The notes below the pieces were generated by a model that worked only from the letters and a program-made list of their open reading frames with translations, made no database searches and was not told the DNA's origin. A stretch of DNA of 64,000 nucleotides. It comes from Rhodoferax koreense (GTDB lineage Bacteria; Pseudomonadota; Gammaproteobacteria; Burkholderiales; Burkholderiaceae_C). The stretch covers positions 2,232,001 through 2,296,000 of the forward strand of contig NZ_CP019236.1 of assembly GCF_001955695.1 (NCBI RefSeq). Reading direction: 5' to 3'. Position numbers and translations under genes: made by a program. The stretch's first letter is position 1; every line of letters starts with the position of its first letter. Shown here one piece after another: positions 1 to 8,018 of this stretch.

Positions 1-863
1 GGAGTGGTGTAGCGGGACGCGGAAAACAGCAGGTACGCCATGCCCTGGTAATTGGTATCGAAAGCCCAATCGGGCAGCAAACGGACCACCCGCCCAGCCG
101 CCAGCGCATCGCGCGCCACAAAATCCGGCACGCAGCCCACACCCAGACTTGCCTCGACCGCCGCCAGACGCATCTCGCTGTGATTCAAGCTGTAGCGGCC
201 GACCACCGCCACTTCCACCTCGTCGTTGCCGCGCACAAAGCGCCAGCGGCTGTCAAGCGCCTGCTCGCCGATCGACAGGCAACTGTGGGCCATCAGATCC
301 TCGGGAATGCGAATGCTCTCATTCGATGCCAGATAGGACGGGCTGGCCAGCACCAGTTGGCGCACAGGCATCAAGGCGCGAGCCACCATGCCGTGCGGCG
401 GGTCATCGGTCAGACGGATGACGAGGTCGAAACCTTCGCGCAAGGGGTCTACCGGTCGATCAGCCACGAGAAGATGCACATCCACGTCGGGATAATGTTG
501 CAGAAACGACAGCAAGGGTTGCTGAAGGACGTGGCGCGAAAACGCCTTGGGCGCGCTGACGCGGACCAGGCCCTTGGGCTTGTCCACATGTCCCTCAGCC
601 ACTTGCATGCTTGCCTGTGCCGCAGCCACCATTTCGCGCCCGCGTTCCAGCACTGCCAGACCGGCCTCGGTCAGGCGCAACTGCCGGGTCGTACGTTGCA
701 TGAGCGAAACGCCCATGGCTCTTTCCAACCGCGCGACCTGCCGACTGATGGCAGACGGCGTCAGCCCATGCCGACGCGCAGCCGCCGAGAAACTACCGGC
801 CTCCGCGACGCGGACGAACGCCACCAGTTCGTGCATCACGTCCAAGAAGTCATCTGTTCTCAT
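1..863 (-). CDS. LysR-family transcriptional regulator (3' end cut by window edge)
   Basis: The gene reads leftwards from ATG at 863; 287 residues lie in the window and only the last few are missing. The N-terminus is a winged helix-turn-helix (about residues 8-65, with SFSAAARRHGLTPSAISRQV), followed by a LysR substrate-binding domain. Family members are about 300 aa tetrameric DNA-binding proteins that usually control a divergent neighbour. Only 91 bp separate it from the rightward pair at 955-2279, so the EamA exporter is its likely target (inference). The effector cannot be told from sequence. Confidence 0.9.
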   Translation of the reverse strand, partial: MRTDDFLDVMHELVAFVRVAEAGSFSAAARRHGLTPSAISRQVARLERAMGVSLMQRTTRQLRLTEAGLAVLERGREMVAAAQASMQVAEGHVDKPKGLVRVSAPKAFSRHVLQQPLLSFLQHYPDVDVHLLVADRPVDPLREGFDLVIRLTDDPPHGMVARALMPVRQLVLASPSYLASNESIRIPEDLMAHSCLSIGEQALDSRWRFVRGNDEVEVAVVGRYSLNHSEMRLAAVEASLGVGCVPDFVARDALAAGRVVRLLPDWAFDTNYQGMAYLLFSASRYTT

Positions 864-954
864 GGTGCACAGCTCCTGTTCTGTCGTCGAGTCTAGTCAA
901 TGCCGAGAGCGAAGCGAACAATTCGCATGCCAACAACATTCAGGAGGAGAGGGC

Positions 955-1338
955 ATGTCAACACGCAGGATTCGCAGCTGCGGAGACCTTGACGCCATGC
1001 AAGGTCAGGTCGACCATGTACTCACGCTGTTCAGTGGCGGCCTTGATAGCAGCGATGTGCTCGAGGAGCTGTCGCAGCGAAAGTTGCGCATCACCGCGCT
1101 CTCGGTGGACGCGGAACTGCTTCGCGAGAAGGGGGCGCTGGAGCAGCTATGGACCCGCGAGGCGGTTGAAGGTCGCTATATGGGTGACGGTGGGACCTAC
1201 CGGCTGCGCCGCTATGGAGCGTTTGATTCGCGGCCTGGATCAGTCTGCCAACAGTTGCCGCATGGCCCCTACGAGCAGCCCAAGTACATCAACAGCCAGG
1301 ACGTCCTGGTGATCGCGTCTACCAAGGTGCTTGCATGA
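955..1338 (+). pseudogene. Internally deleted argininosuccinate-synthase-like gene
   Basis: This 127-aa frame has a strong ribosome-binding site (AGGAGGAG just upstream) and overlaps the next gene's start by ATGA. The first half carries an N-type ATP-pyrophosphatase loop (LFSGGLDSS) followed by a beta strand, as at the N-terminus of argininosuccinate-synthase-related proteins. It then jumps straight to a segment (DAELLREKGALEQLWTREAV) that resembles the far C-terminal part of that family. Full-length members are about 400 aa, so roughly 250-270 residues of the catalytic core seem to be missing in frame. The product is very unlikely to be an active synthase. It may persist because its translation couples to the exporter. 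The family assignment is from memory of the motifs, not from a search. Confidence 0.6.
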
Positions 1339-2279
1339 ATACACCGTCCATCGCAGCGGACTCGAAGGGACCGGTCAAAACGGGTGGTCGGTCCGGGCCG
1401 TTGCTCGGCCCGGTCGAATGGCTGCTGCTTCTGGTGGCCGCGATCTGGGGAGGAAGCTACAGCGCGGCCAAGGTCGCGACTGAGCAGATGCCCGTGCTGC
1501 AGTTTCTGGTGCTGCGCTTTGGCCTGACTTTCTTGGTTCTGCTGCCCGCTTTGCGCGGGCTTGCTGTGGCTTCATGGCCTGCGGCGCTGACTGGGGCGTT
1601 GATACTGGGCATCAACTTGCTGGCCATTTTCGTCTGCGAGACTTTCGGTGTGTCATTGACCACCGCTTCCAATGCGGCATTTCTGATCAGCCTCTGCGTC
1701 GCCTTCACACCGCTGTGCGAGTGGTGGTTGCTCAAGACAAAGCCCGGTGGAACGGTTCTGGCGGGAGCGGGACTTTCGTTGCTGGGAGCAGGACTTCTGG
1801 CGTTTCAGCACGGCGGGTCAGCCAGTCTGGCCTGGGGAGACGGCCTAATGGTGCTTGCGGCCTTCTTGCGCGGCATCATGGTCTGCCTGACTCGTCGCCA
1901 TGGTCAACGACACGGCCTGCCCGCGCTGACTGTGACGGCAGTACAGATGGGCGTGATGGCGCTGGGTTCGATCATCCTGATGCTGGCCGTGCACGGCACC
2001 GCGTGGCCACCGCTGCCGAGCAGTACATCGTTCTGGTCGGCCATGGCCTTCCTGGTCCTGTTGTGCACGTTGTTTGCATTCTTCGCGCAGAACTATGCGG
2101 CATCGCGCATCAGCCCCTCCCGCGTGGCCTTGTTGATGGGCAGCGAACCGATGTGGGGCGCACTGATCGCCGTTCTCTGGATGGGCGAGCAGATGGCCTT
2201 GCAGGGCTGGATCGGTGGCTTGTTGATCGTTGCGTCGGCATGGTGGGTCACACGCCAAGGAAAAAAGATCGTCGTTTGA
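1335..2279 (+). CDS. EamA/DMT-superfamily transporter
   Basis: This is a 314-aa inner-membrane protein with about ten hydrophobic segments arranged as two EamA repeats (first strongly hydrophobic helix WLLLLVAAIWGGSYSAAKV near residue 30). Proteins of the drug/metabolite transporter superfamily usually export metabolites or amino acids. The start codon overlaps the stop of the deleted synthase-like gene (ATGA), indicating translational coupling. Both are divergent from the LysR regulator. The substrate is unknown; the synthase remnant hints that the original unit made and exported an amino-acid-derived compound (inference). Confidence 0.88.
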   Translation: MNTPSIAADSKGPVKTGGRSGPLLGPVEWLLLLVAAIWGGSYSAAKVATEQMPVLQFLVLRFGLTFLVLLPALRGLAVASWPAALTGALILGINLLAIFVCETFGVSLTTASNAAFLISLCVAFTPLCEWWLLKTKPGGTVLAGAGLSLLGAGLLAFQHGGSASLAWGDGLMVLAAFLRGIMVCLTRRHGQRHGLPALTVTAVQMGVMALGSIILMLAVHGTAWPPLPSSTSFWSAMAFLVLLCTLFAFFAQNYAASRISPSRVALLMGSEPMWGALIAVLWMGEQMALQGWIGGLLIVASAWWVTRQGKKIVV

Positions 2280-2344
2280 TTTCTCGGGTGGTGCGTGTTA
2301 CCGCATCTCCAACTTCGGAAAACGTGCATGACCTTCGTGAACCA

Positions 2345-2372
2345 GCCACGGCAGGCCTCCGCGACCCGTGGC
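2345..2372 (+). terminator. Possible stem-loop downstream of the EamA gene
   Basis: Seven-base arms GCCACGG and CCGTGGC lie 14 bases apart about 65 bases after the exporter stop codon and are followed by a pyrimidine-rich stretch without a true T-run. It could be a weak terminator. The rest of 2280-2542 shows no gene. Confidence 0.25.
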
Positions 2373-2542
2373 GGGCTTCTTCTTCAGGTGGCGTTTCTCT
2401 TCCGCGCTGCTTCGCTCCTGGGGATGAACATGCTGCGTATTCAAGCTATCAGCGGATGGCAGTGCTCATTTGGAGCACGTCGGTGCCAAGACCGGCTAGG
2501 GCAAGGGGCTACGGTGGTGGTCGGCTCAGCTTGTGGCCCTTT

Positions 2543-3634
2543 TCACGTAGGGGGCGACGTGGGCGCTCCGGTCGTGTGTGGATCGGTGCCAGGCGTGGAG
2601 GCCGGCGGTATCCATTTGGGCTCGATGGGAGCGGTCGGCGGGGGCGCCGCGGGTGCCGCCGTATATTTCTGCGCCGCTGCCTGAGCCTTGGCCTGCATCT
2701 CGCGTGCCCTGGCCGTCGCGGCGGCGATGCGTTCGTCCATCAAAGCTTGTTCCGACACGAGATCGAGGCCGTCGATGGCGCGCAGGTACACCGAACTCGC
2801 GCCGCGCAGGTAGACCATGCCCGGCAGCGTGAAGGCCACGGCGAACAGCAAGGCGCCGCCGATGGCAGCGGCCAGCGCATGGCCGCTGCCGGCCATCACC
2901 ACGCCGGCCAGGCCCATGCCGCTCATGGCCGGCAAGACGCCCGGCATGCCGCCGAGGATCGGCACCGAGACCACGGCGGTGGCAGCCACGCCGGTGAACA
3001 CGATGGCGCCGATCAACAGGCCGACCATGCCGGCCATGAAGGACACGGCCAGCATCAGCACCAGCACCATCACCAGGCGCTCGCGCACGATCACCAGCAA
3101 CTGGCTGATGCAGGCCATGATGCCCGCGCCGCCCCAGATGGCCGGGGCAGACAGCGGGAAGATCACCGTGGGCACCGCGAACATCGCCGTGCCGGCCACG
3201 ACCACCGACACCGGGAACACCACGGTGTAGAGCACCGGCCCGATGAAGGGGAGCTTGCAGATGAACAGCACCACCGCCAGTGCGACGAAGCCCGCGAGGT
3301 ACAGCGCGCCGAGCAGCAGGAACACCAGGATCAGCCGGTGCGAGGTCGCCACCGAGGCCGCGACGGCTTCCATCGCATGCCGGGACTCGCCGCCGCGCGC
3401 TTCGTCCATCATCATCATGCCCACGGCATTGGCGCCGTAGAAGAAGATGACGTAGGCCAGCAGCACGAAAGGGCTGGCGAGGAAATAGCTGAACTGCCCC
3501 ACGAGCCCAGCGACCGAGACCACCAGGGCCATGCAGAGAAAGGTGGTCAGCAACAGGCCGACGGCGCGCCAGTTGCGGATGGCGTCGATGCTGTCGAGCA
3601 GCGTGCCGCTGTTCCTGAGCTGGTGGGAAAGCAT
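2543..3634 (-). CDS. Uncharacterised polytopic membrane protein
   Basis: This 363-aa protein begins MLSHQLRNSG and has roughly seven to nine hydrophobic stretches over residues 25-290, many rich in Ala, Gly, Val and Met. A charged, Ala-rich, probably helical segment (about 295-335) and a Pro/Thr-rich tail follow. I do not recognise the family. It lies 39 bases downstream of the zinc-ribbon protein gene at 3674-4825 on the same strand, so the two are probably co-transcribed and may act together at the membrane. No catalytic motif is visible. Confidence 0.72.
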   Translation of the reverse strand: MLSHQLRNSGTLLDSIDAIRNWRAVGLLLTTFLCMALVVSVAGLVGQFSYFLASPFVLLAYVIFFYGANAVGMMMMDEARGGESRHAMEAVAASVATSHRLILVFLLLGALYLAGFVALAVVLFICKLPFIGPVLYTVVFPVSVVVAGTAMFAVPTVIFPLSAPAIWGGAGIMACISQLLVIVRERLVMVLVLMLAVSFMAGMVGLLIGAIVFTGVAATAVVSVPILGGMPGVLPAMSGMGLAGVVMAGSGHALAAAIGGALLFAVAFTLPGMVYLRGASSVYLRAIDGLDLVSEQALMDERIAAATARAREMQAKAQAAAQKYTAAPAAPPPTAPIEPKWIPPASTPGTDPHTTGAPTSPPT

Positions 3635-3673
3635 TCAAGTCACTCCTGGTGTTCTGTTCTGAGGTGTCGTGGA

Positions 3674-4825
3674 TCAATTGCGCAGATCTCGTTGCGCCCT
3701 GCGGCGCTCCTCCATCTCGTGCAACTGTTCGCATTGTGCAAGCCGGGCGAACCGGGGCCGCTGGCACTGTTCGGAGAGGCAGGCGGCCTTGCCAAGAAAA
3801 CTGCGGCCGCTGCAGGCCTCTTCCGGGCTCGCTGGGCCGGTGGGCTGCGGCTTGGGCGGCTCGGGTGTGGGTGCCACGGGGCTGGCCGCAGGTGGGGGAG
3901 GCGGCGGCGATGGGGCGGGCTCGGCCACCGGTGGTTGTGACGCCGGCTTGGCGATGGCCTTTGCGGTGGTTTTCGGCGGCTTGGGAGCGGCGACTGCGCG
4001 CGGGGCGGCCGAAGCGGCCGTCACTGCCGGTGGTACGCTGACAACGGGCGGTGTCGGCGGTGTCGGCAGGGCGGCAGGCGCCGAAGGTGTAGACGGCTCG
4101 GACGGGTTCAAGGGTGCCGTCGATGGCGGTGGCGTCGCTTCTGGCGCGGGCACGGCCACCGGCTCCGCGTCGGATGCCGGCGCGACAGCAGGCGCCGACG
4201 GTACGGCCGGGAGGCTTGGCGCGTCAGCGGCTGGTGCCGGGGACGTTTCGGCTTGGCCACGGTGCGACCACCACCAGTAGCCGCTACCGGCGATCAGCAG
4301 GATGACCAATGCGGCGATCAGCCATGCTGCGCTCTTGGATTCCCTTGTAGCGGGTTGCTCGGCGCCAGGTGACGGTAACGGCGGTGGCGCCATGGCAGGT
4401 GACGGGGCCGGGGCGTCGATCACCCCGGGTTGCGGCGAAACTGGAGCTGGAGCTGGAGCTGGAGCTGGAGCTGGTGCAGGCACAGGCACAGGCACAGGCA
4501 CAGGTGCAGGCACAGGTGCAGGTGCAGGTGCAGGTGCAGGCTCCGGCTCAGGTGCAGGGGCTGGCTTCGGTGTCGGCGTCGTTTTGGCCACGGCCTCTTC
4601 CAGGTTCGCGGGTCTCGAACTGCGTTCGATCGCCGCCTGCAAGGTCGACATCGGATCGCCGCCGTCTTTCTCCTTCGGCGCGATGGCACCGTACACCGCG
4701 GGCGAAACCACGCTGGTGGAGCGGCCGGCTGCGCCTGTCACGGCGGGCAGCGGCGCATAGCACTGCGCGCAGCGCGTCGCGCCATCGCGGTTTTCCGCGC
4801 TGCATCGCGGGCAGGTGACAGCCAT
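3674..4825 (-). CDS. Zinc-ribbon, single-pass membrane protein with Pro/Ala tether
   Basis: This is a 383-aa protein. The first 25 residues form a CxxC-x10-CxxC zinc ribbon (CPRC, CAQC). A linker leads to a long alternating Pro-Ala/Pro-Val tract (about 88-130), and one transmembrane helix (about 166-186, ending GYWWW) follows. Another Pro/Ala-rich region ends in a tail with four cysteines (C-x8-C spacing and beyond) and basic residues. The layout predicts a cytoplasmic zinc ribbon tethered to an external cysteine-bearing domain. Similar cysteine tails occur in other Burkholderiales proteins (from memory). The function is unknown. The Pro tract is encoded by a hexanucleotide microsatellite. 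It probably forms an operon with the membrane protein downstream. Confidence 0.78.
   Translation of the reverse strand: MAVTCPRCSAENRDGATRCAQCYAPLPAVTGAAGRSTSVVSPAVYGAIAPKEKDGGDPMSTLQAAIERSSRPANLEEAVAKTTPTPKPAPAPEPEPAPAPAPAPVPAPVPVPVPVPAPAPAPAPAPAPVSPQPGVIDAPAPSPAMAPPPLPSPGAEQPATRESKSAAWLIAALVILLIAGSGYWWWSHRGQAETSPAPAADAPSLPAVPSAPAVAPASDAEPVAVPAPEATPPPSTAPLNPSEPSTPSAPAALPTPPTPPVVSVPPAVTAASAAPRAVAAPKPPKTTAKAIAKPASQPPVAEPAPSPPPPPPAASPVAPTPEPPKPQPTGPASPEEACSGRSFLGKAACLSEQCQRPRFARLAQCEQLHEMEERRRAQRDLRN
4441..4554. repeat. Hexanucleotide microsatellite inside the zinc-ribbon gene
   Basis: Five perfect CTGGAG units (4441-4470) are followed by about 13 units of CAGGCA/CAGGTG type up to 4554. Each six-base unit encodes one Pro-Ala or Pro-Val dipeptide on the minus strand. 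Slippage would therefore change tether length without shifting the frame. Confidence 0.95.
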
Positions 4826-4995
4826 GGGTTCCCTCGCTAGATAGATGAGTGGCCCGGCGTTCTTGGAGTCGGAGTCGCCTGGGCATTGTTTGAGACGATG
4901 CTAGCAAACTTCATGCGGGTATACCGTTTCAATGCAGTTGCAAACACCGGCGCGCCAGCGGGTTGTCGCGAGGCCGTTGCAAGGCAGCATCGATA

Positions 4996-5658
4996 ATGCG
5001 CCACATGGAACTCATCACGCATCTCATCGACTTCATCCTGCACGTCGACCGCTACCTCGAAGCCTTCGTCACCAATTACGGGCCGTGGGTCTACGCCTTG
5101 CTTTTCGTGATCATCTTTGTGGAGACGGGCGTGGTGGTGATGCCGTTCCTGCCGGGTGACTCGCTGATCTTCGTGGTCGGTGCCCTGTGCGGCGTGGGGC
5201 TGATGAGTTTTCCGGTCGCCTGCGCGGTGCTGCTGCTGGCCGCCATCCTCGGTGACCAGAGCAACTACATGATCGGGCGGCACTTTGGCCCGAAGGTGTT
5301 CCAGTGGGAGAACTCGCGCTTCTTCAACAAGCGCGCGTTCAACGAGGCCCATGCCTTCTACGAGAAATACGGCGCCTTCACCATCATCGCCGCGCGTTTC
5401 ATGCCGTTCATCCGCACCTTCGCACCCTTCGTGGCCGGCGTGGCTGAAATGGATCGGAAGAAGTTCAGCGCTTTCAACATCGTCGGCGCGCTGATCTGGG
5501 TGTTCGGCATCGCGACGGCCGGCTTCTTCCTCGGCAGCGTGCCGTGGGTAAAACAAAACCTGGACAAGATCATCTGGGCGATGATCCTGGTTCCAGGTTT
5601 GATCGTCGTGTTCGGCGCGCTCAAGGCGCGTTACGCCAGGAAGGCCGAACCGACGTGA
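4996..5658 (+). CDS. DedA-family membrane protein
   Basis: This 220-aa inner-membrane protein has the DedA/VTT signature: a membrane segment followed by FVETGVVVMPFLPGDSL near residue 45, then a Gly-rich loop with R and D/E residues (DQSNYMIGR, ARFMPFIRTFAPFVAG). DedA proteins act in proton-dependent membrane homeostasis and lipid-carrier recycling. The ATG at 4996 was chosen because AAGGCA lies 9-15 bases upstream. The ATG at 5005 is an alternative that removes three residues. The gene is divergent from the zinc-ribbon gene with 170 bp between. Confidence 0.9.
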   Translation: MRHMELITHLIDFILHVDRYLEAFVTNYGPWVYALLFVIIFVETGVVVMPFLPGDSLIFVVGALCGVGLMSFPVACAVLLLAAILGDQSNYMIGRHFGPKVFQWENSRFFNKRAFNEAHAFYEKYGAFTIIAARFMPFIRTFAPFVAGVAEMDRKKFSAFNIVGALIWVFGIATAGFFLGSVPWVKQNLDKIIWAMILVPGLIVVFGALKARYARKAEPT

Positions 5659-5700
5659 GCCGCATCCGGTGAATGCGGTCGGCGGCGAAACGCCGGGGGC

Positions 5701-5922
5701 TTAACGGCCGTCGCGGTTCTTGCCGGCTTCGTTGCCGATCAGCGCGCCCGCCGCGGCACCGCCGACGGTGCCGAGGGTGCTGCCGAACACGGCATTGCCC
5801 ACCACGCCGCCTGCTACGGCACCGACGCCGGTACCGATCTGAGCGTTGCTCGGGTTGGAAGCGCAACCCGACAAAGCGATCATCGAAGCGGCCGCAGCGG
5901 CCAACAGGATTCTGGAATTCAT
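5701..5922 (-). CDS. Small glycine-zipper lipoprotein
   Basis: This is a 73-aa protein. The signal peptide ends in a lipobox (IALSGC, Cys at residue 20), so the mature protein should be acylated and anchored in a membrane. The rest is a glycine-zipper 2TM-like region (GTGVGAVAGGVVGN, GTVGGAAAGALIGN) ending in a basic tail. Such proteins resemble the outer-membrane SlyB/OsmB class, whose members respond to envelope stress. AGAGGTGACC precedes the ATG at 5922, which favours this start over longer frames. Confidence 0.87.
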   Translation of the reverse strand: MNSRILLAAAAASMIALSGCASNPSNAQIGTGVGAVAGGVVGNAVFGSTLGTVGGAAAGALIGNEAGKNRDGR

Positions 5923-6075
5923 AAGGGTCACCTCTAAGTCTTGTTGCAGACCGATTGGACTGGCCTGTGGGATTAATCTAAGGGGCCGGCGCCGCTGGCC
6001 TTGTAGGTCAACAACAGCCCCTGTTGTCGGCCCCGGTTGCAAACTGGCGTCTTGCCTGCGCCATCGGCGGGCCGA

Positions 6076-7512
6076 TCACACGGTCCTGTTGCGCGCCAGC
6101 GGCGGGTTCTTGGCGAAGTAGCCGGTGATGCCGCGCATGATCGCATCGGCCAATTGCGTCTGGTAGGCGTCGCTTTTCAGCCGGGCCTCTTCCTCGGGGT
6201 TGCTGATGAAGGCGGTCTCGATCAGCACGCTCGGGATGTCGGGCGCCTTCAGCACCGCGAAGCCGGCCTGTTCCACGCGGGCCTTGTGCAGCTGGCCCAC
6301 ATGGCCGATCTCGCCCAGCAGGGCGCTGCCCAGCTTCAGGCTGTCGTTGATCTGCGCCGTGGTGCTCATGTCGAGCATCGCCGACTGCACCTGCGTGTCC
6401 TTCGACTGCACGTTGATGCCACCGATCAGGTCGGCGTTGTTTTCCTTGTTGGCCAGCCAGCGCGCCGCGCTGCTCGAGGCCGCCCCGTGGCTCAGTGCGA
6501 ACACGCTCGCGCCGCGCGCCTGGGGCGTGATGAAGGCGTCGGCATGGATGCTGACGAACAGGTCGGCCTGCACGCGGCGCGATTTCTGCACGCGCACCTG
6601 CAGCGGCACGAAGAAATCGGCGTCGCGGGTGAGGAACGCCCGCATCGGGCTGCCGTTGATGACGGTGTTGTTGATGCGTTCGCGCAGCAGGTGCGCGACC
6701 TTGAGCACCACGTCCTTCTCGCGGGTGCCGCCGGGGCCGATGGCGCCCGGGTCCTCGCCACCATGGCCCGGATCGAGCGCGATGATGATCAGCCGGTCGG
6801 TGCGGCTGGCCGGCGAAGGGATGGCATCCCGCGCAGCCTTGGCGGCGGGCGATGGCGCAGGCGGCGCGATCGTGACCACGGCGCGGTCGGCCGGCGGCGT
6901 CATGGGGACCGGCGCAGGCACCGGATGGCCGGCCTTCTCGGCCTGCCGCGCAATGAGTTCGGCCAGCGGGTCGGCGGCGGGCGCAGGCGGGCCTGGTGGC
7001 GCGGAAGCCACCAGCGGCGTGTTGATCGAATTCGTGCTGCCCGGCGCCGGCGCGGGCGCCTTCATGCGCTCGGTGATCAGCGCCTCCAAAGGGTCCTCGG
7101 CCTGGGCGGGATACAGGTCGAACACCAGGCGGTGCTGGTAGGCGGCCACTGGCTGCAGCGTGAACACCTGCGGGGAGGCCGCGCGCTTGAGGTCGATCAC
7201 CAGGCGCACCACGCCGGGGGCGTTCTGGCCGACGCGGATGCCGGCAATGTTCGGGTCGTCGGCCTGCACGCGGCCGACGAGGTCGCGCAGCGCCGGGTTC
7301 AGGTCGATGCCCTCGATGTCCACCGCCAGTCGCGGTGGGTTGGTGACGAACATCTGCTTGGCCACGAGGGCGGTGTCGGATTCGATGGTGACGCGGCTGT
7401 AGTCGGGCGCGGGCCACACGCGCACGGCGACGATGCTTGCCCCTCGGGCAATCTGCTGCAGGCCCAGCAGCAGGACCAGGGCGCCGCCGCGCAGGGCTTC
7501 GCGGCGCTTCAT
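6076..7512 (-). CDS. amiC: N-acetylmuramoyl-L-alanine amidase, AmiC type
   Basis: This 478-aa periplasmic amidase cleaves the amide bond between N-acetylmuramic acid and the peptide during daughter-cell separation. The signal region starts MKRREALRGG, which resembles a twin-arginine signal. An AMIN domain (about 27-135) and a Pro/Ala-rich linker come next. The C-terminal Amidase_3 domain has the zinc ligands: H in DPGHGGEDPGA, E in TREKD and H in VSIHADAF, plus the catalytic E in VLIETAFISN. The ATG at 7512 overlaps the tsaE stop codon (ATGA), so the two genes are translationally coupled, an order common in beta-proteobacteria. Confidence 0.93.
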   Translation of the reverse strand: MKRREALRGGALVLLLGLQQIARGASIVAVRVWPAPDYSRVTIESDTALVAKQMFVTNPPRLAVDIEGIDLNPALRDLVGRVQADDPNIAGIRVGQNAPGVVRLVIDLKRAASPQVFTLQPVAAYQHRLVFDLYPAQAEDPLEALITERMKAPAPAPGSTNSINTPLVASAPPGPPAPAADPLAELIARQAEKAGHPVPAPVPMTPPADRAVVTIAPPAPSPAAKAARDAIPSPASRTDRLIIIALDPGHGGEDPGAIGPGGTREKDVVLKVAHLLRERINNTVINGSPMRAFLTRDADFFVPLQVRVQKSRRVQADLFVSIHADAFITPQARGASVFALSHGAASSSAARWLANKENNADLIGGINVQSKDTQVQSAMLDMSTTAQINDSLKLGSALLGEIGHVGQLHKARVEQAGFAVLKAPDIPSVLIETAFISNPEEEARLKSDAYQTQLADAIMRGITGYFAKNPPLARNRTV

Positions 7513-7967
7513 GGCTCGACCGCCCGCAACAGCGCCCGGCCGGTATCGCTGCCCGCGGTGAGCGTGGCTTGCCTGGCGGTGTCGCCGGTCGGCTCGATGG
7601 CGATGACCAGGTCGGGCGTGGGCAGCATGCCGCCGGCCTGCTCGGGCCATTCCGCGAGCTTGAGTCCGGGGCTGGCGAAGATGTCGCGAAAGCCCGCGTC
7701 TTCCCATTCGCGCGGATCGCTGAAGCGGTAGAAGTCGAAATGCCAGATGTTCAGGCCCGGCAACTCATGGGGTTCCACCACGGCGTAGGTCGGGCTCTTG
7801 ATGCGGCCCCGCACCCCCAGTGCCCGCAGCAGGTGGCGTACCAGGGTGGTCTTTCCGGCGCCCAGCGTGCCCTGCAGCGAGATGAAGGCGTTGCGCAGTG
7901 CGGGCTGCGCGGCCAGGCCTTCGGCGAAGGCCTGGGTAGCGGATTCGTCGGGCCAGGACAGCCGCAA
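7509..7967 (-). CDS. tsaE: tRNA threonylcarbamoyladenosine biosynthesis ATPase TsaE
   Basis: TsaE is the P-loop ATPase that works with TsaB and TsaD to make t6A37 in tRNAs. The Walker A motif GTLGAGKTTL and the following LVRHLLRALG helix are clear, and SPTYAVVEPHE and HFDFYR match the family. The start is uncertain. TTG at 7967 gives 152 aa, very close to the usual 150-160 aa, and aligns the first strand correctly. The frame stays open upstream into the queG promoter, with no in-frame ATG or GTG nearby. It is coupled to amiC by an ATGA overlap and divergent from queG. Confidence 0.87.
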   Translation of the reverse strand: MRLSWPDESATQAFAEGLAAQPALRNAFISLQGTLGAGKTTLVRHLLRALGVRGRIKSPTYAVVEPHELPGLNIWHFDFYRFSDPREWEDAGFRDIFASPGLKLAEWPEQAGGMLPTPDLVIAIEPTGDTARQATLTAGSDTGRALLRAVEP

Positions 7968-8002
7968 CGGGTGACCGCCGGCGGCCTGTGGCCGCGCGCT
8001 TC

Positions 8003-8008
8003 CTACAA
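8003..8008 (+). promoter_or_regulatory. Likely -10 box of queG
   Basis: TACAAT lies only 10 bases before the queG ATG at 8019, so the transcript should have a very short leader. No convincing -35 box is visible. Confidence 0.45.
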
Positions 8009-8018
8009 TGGCCTGGTG

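Noticed and set aside
1574..3940. A 788-aa plus-strand frame spanning the exporter and membrane protein genes
   Set aside because: It crosses two real genes in other frames and has no recognisable domain.
4441..4554. CRISPR-like array
   Set aside because: The units are only six bases and contiguous with no spacers; it is a coding microsatellite.
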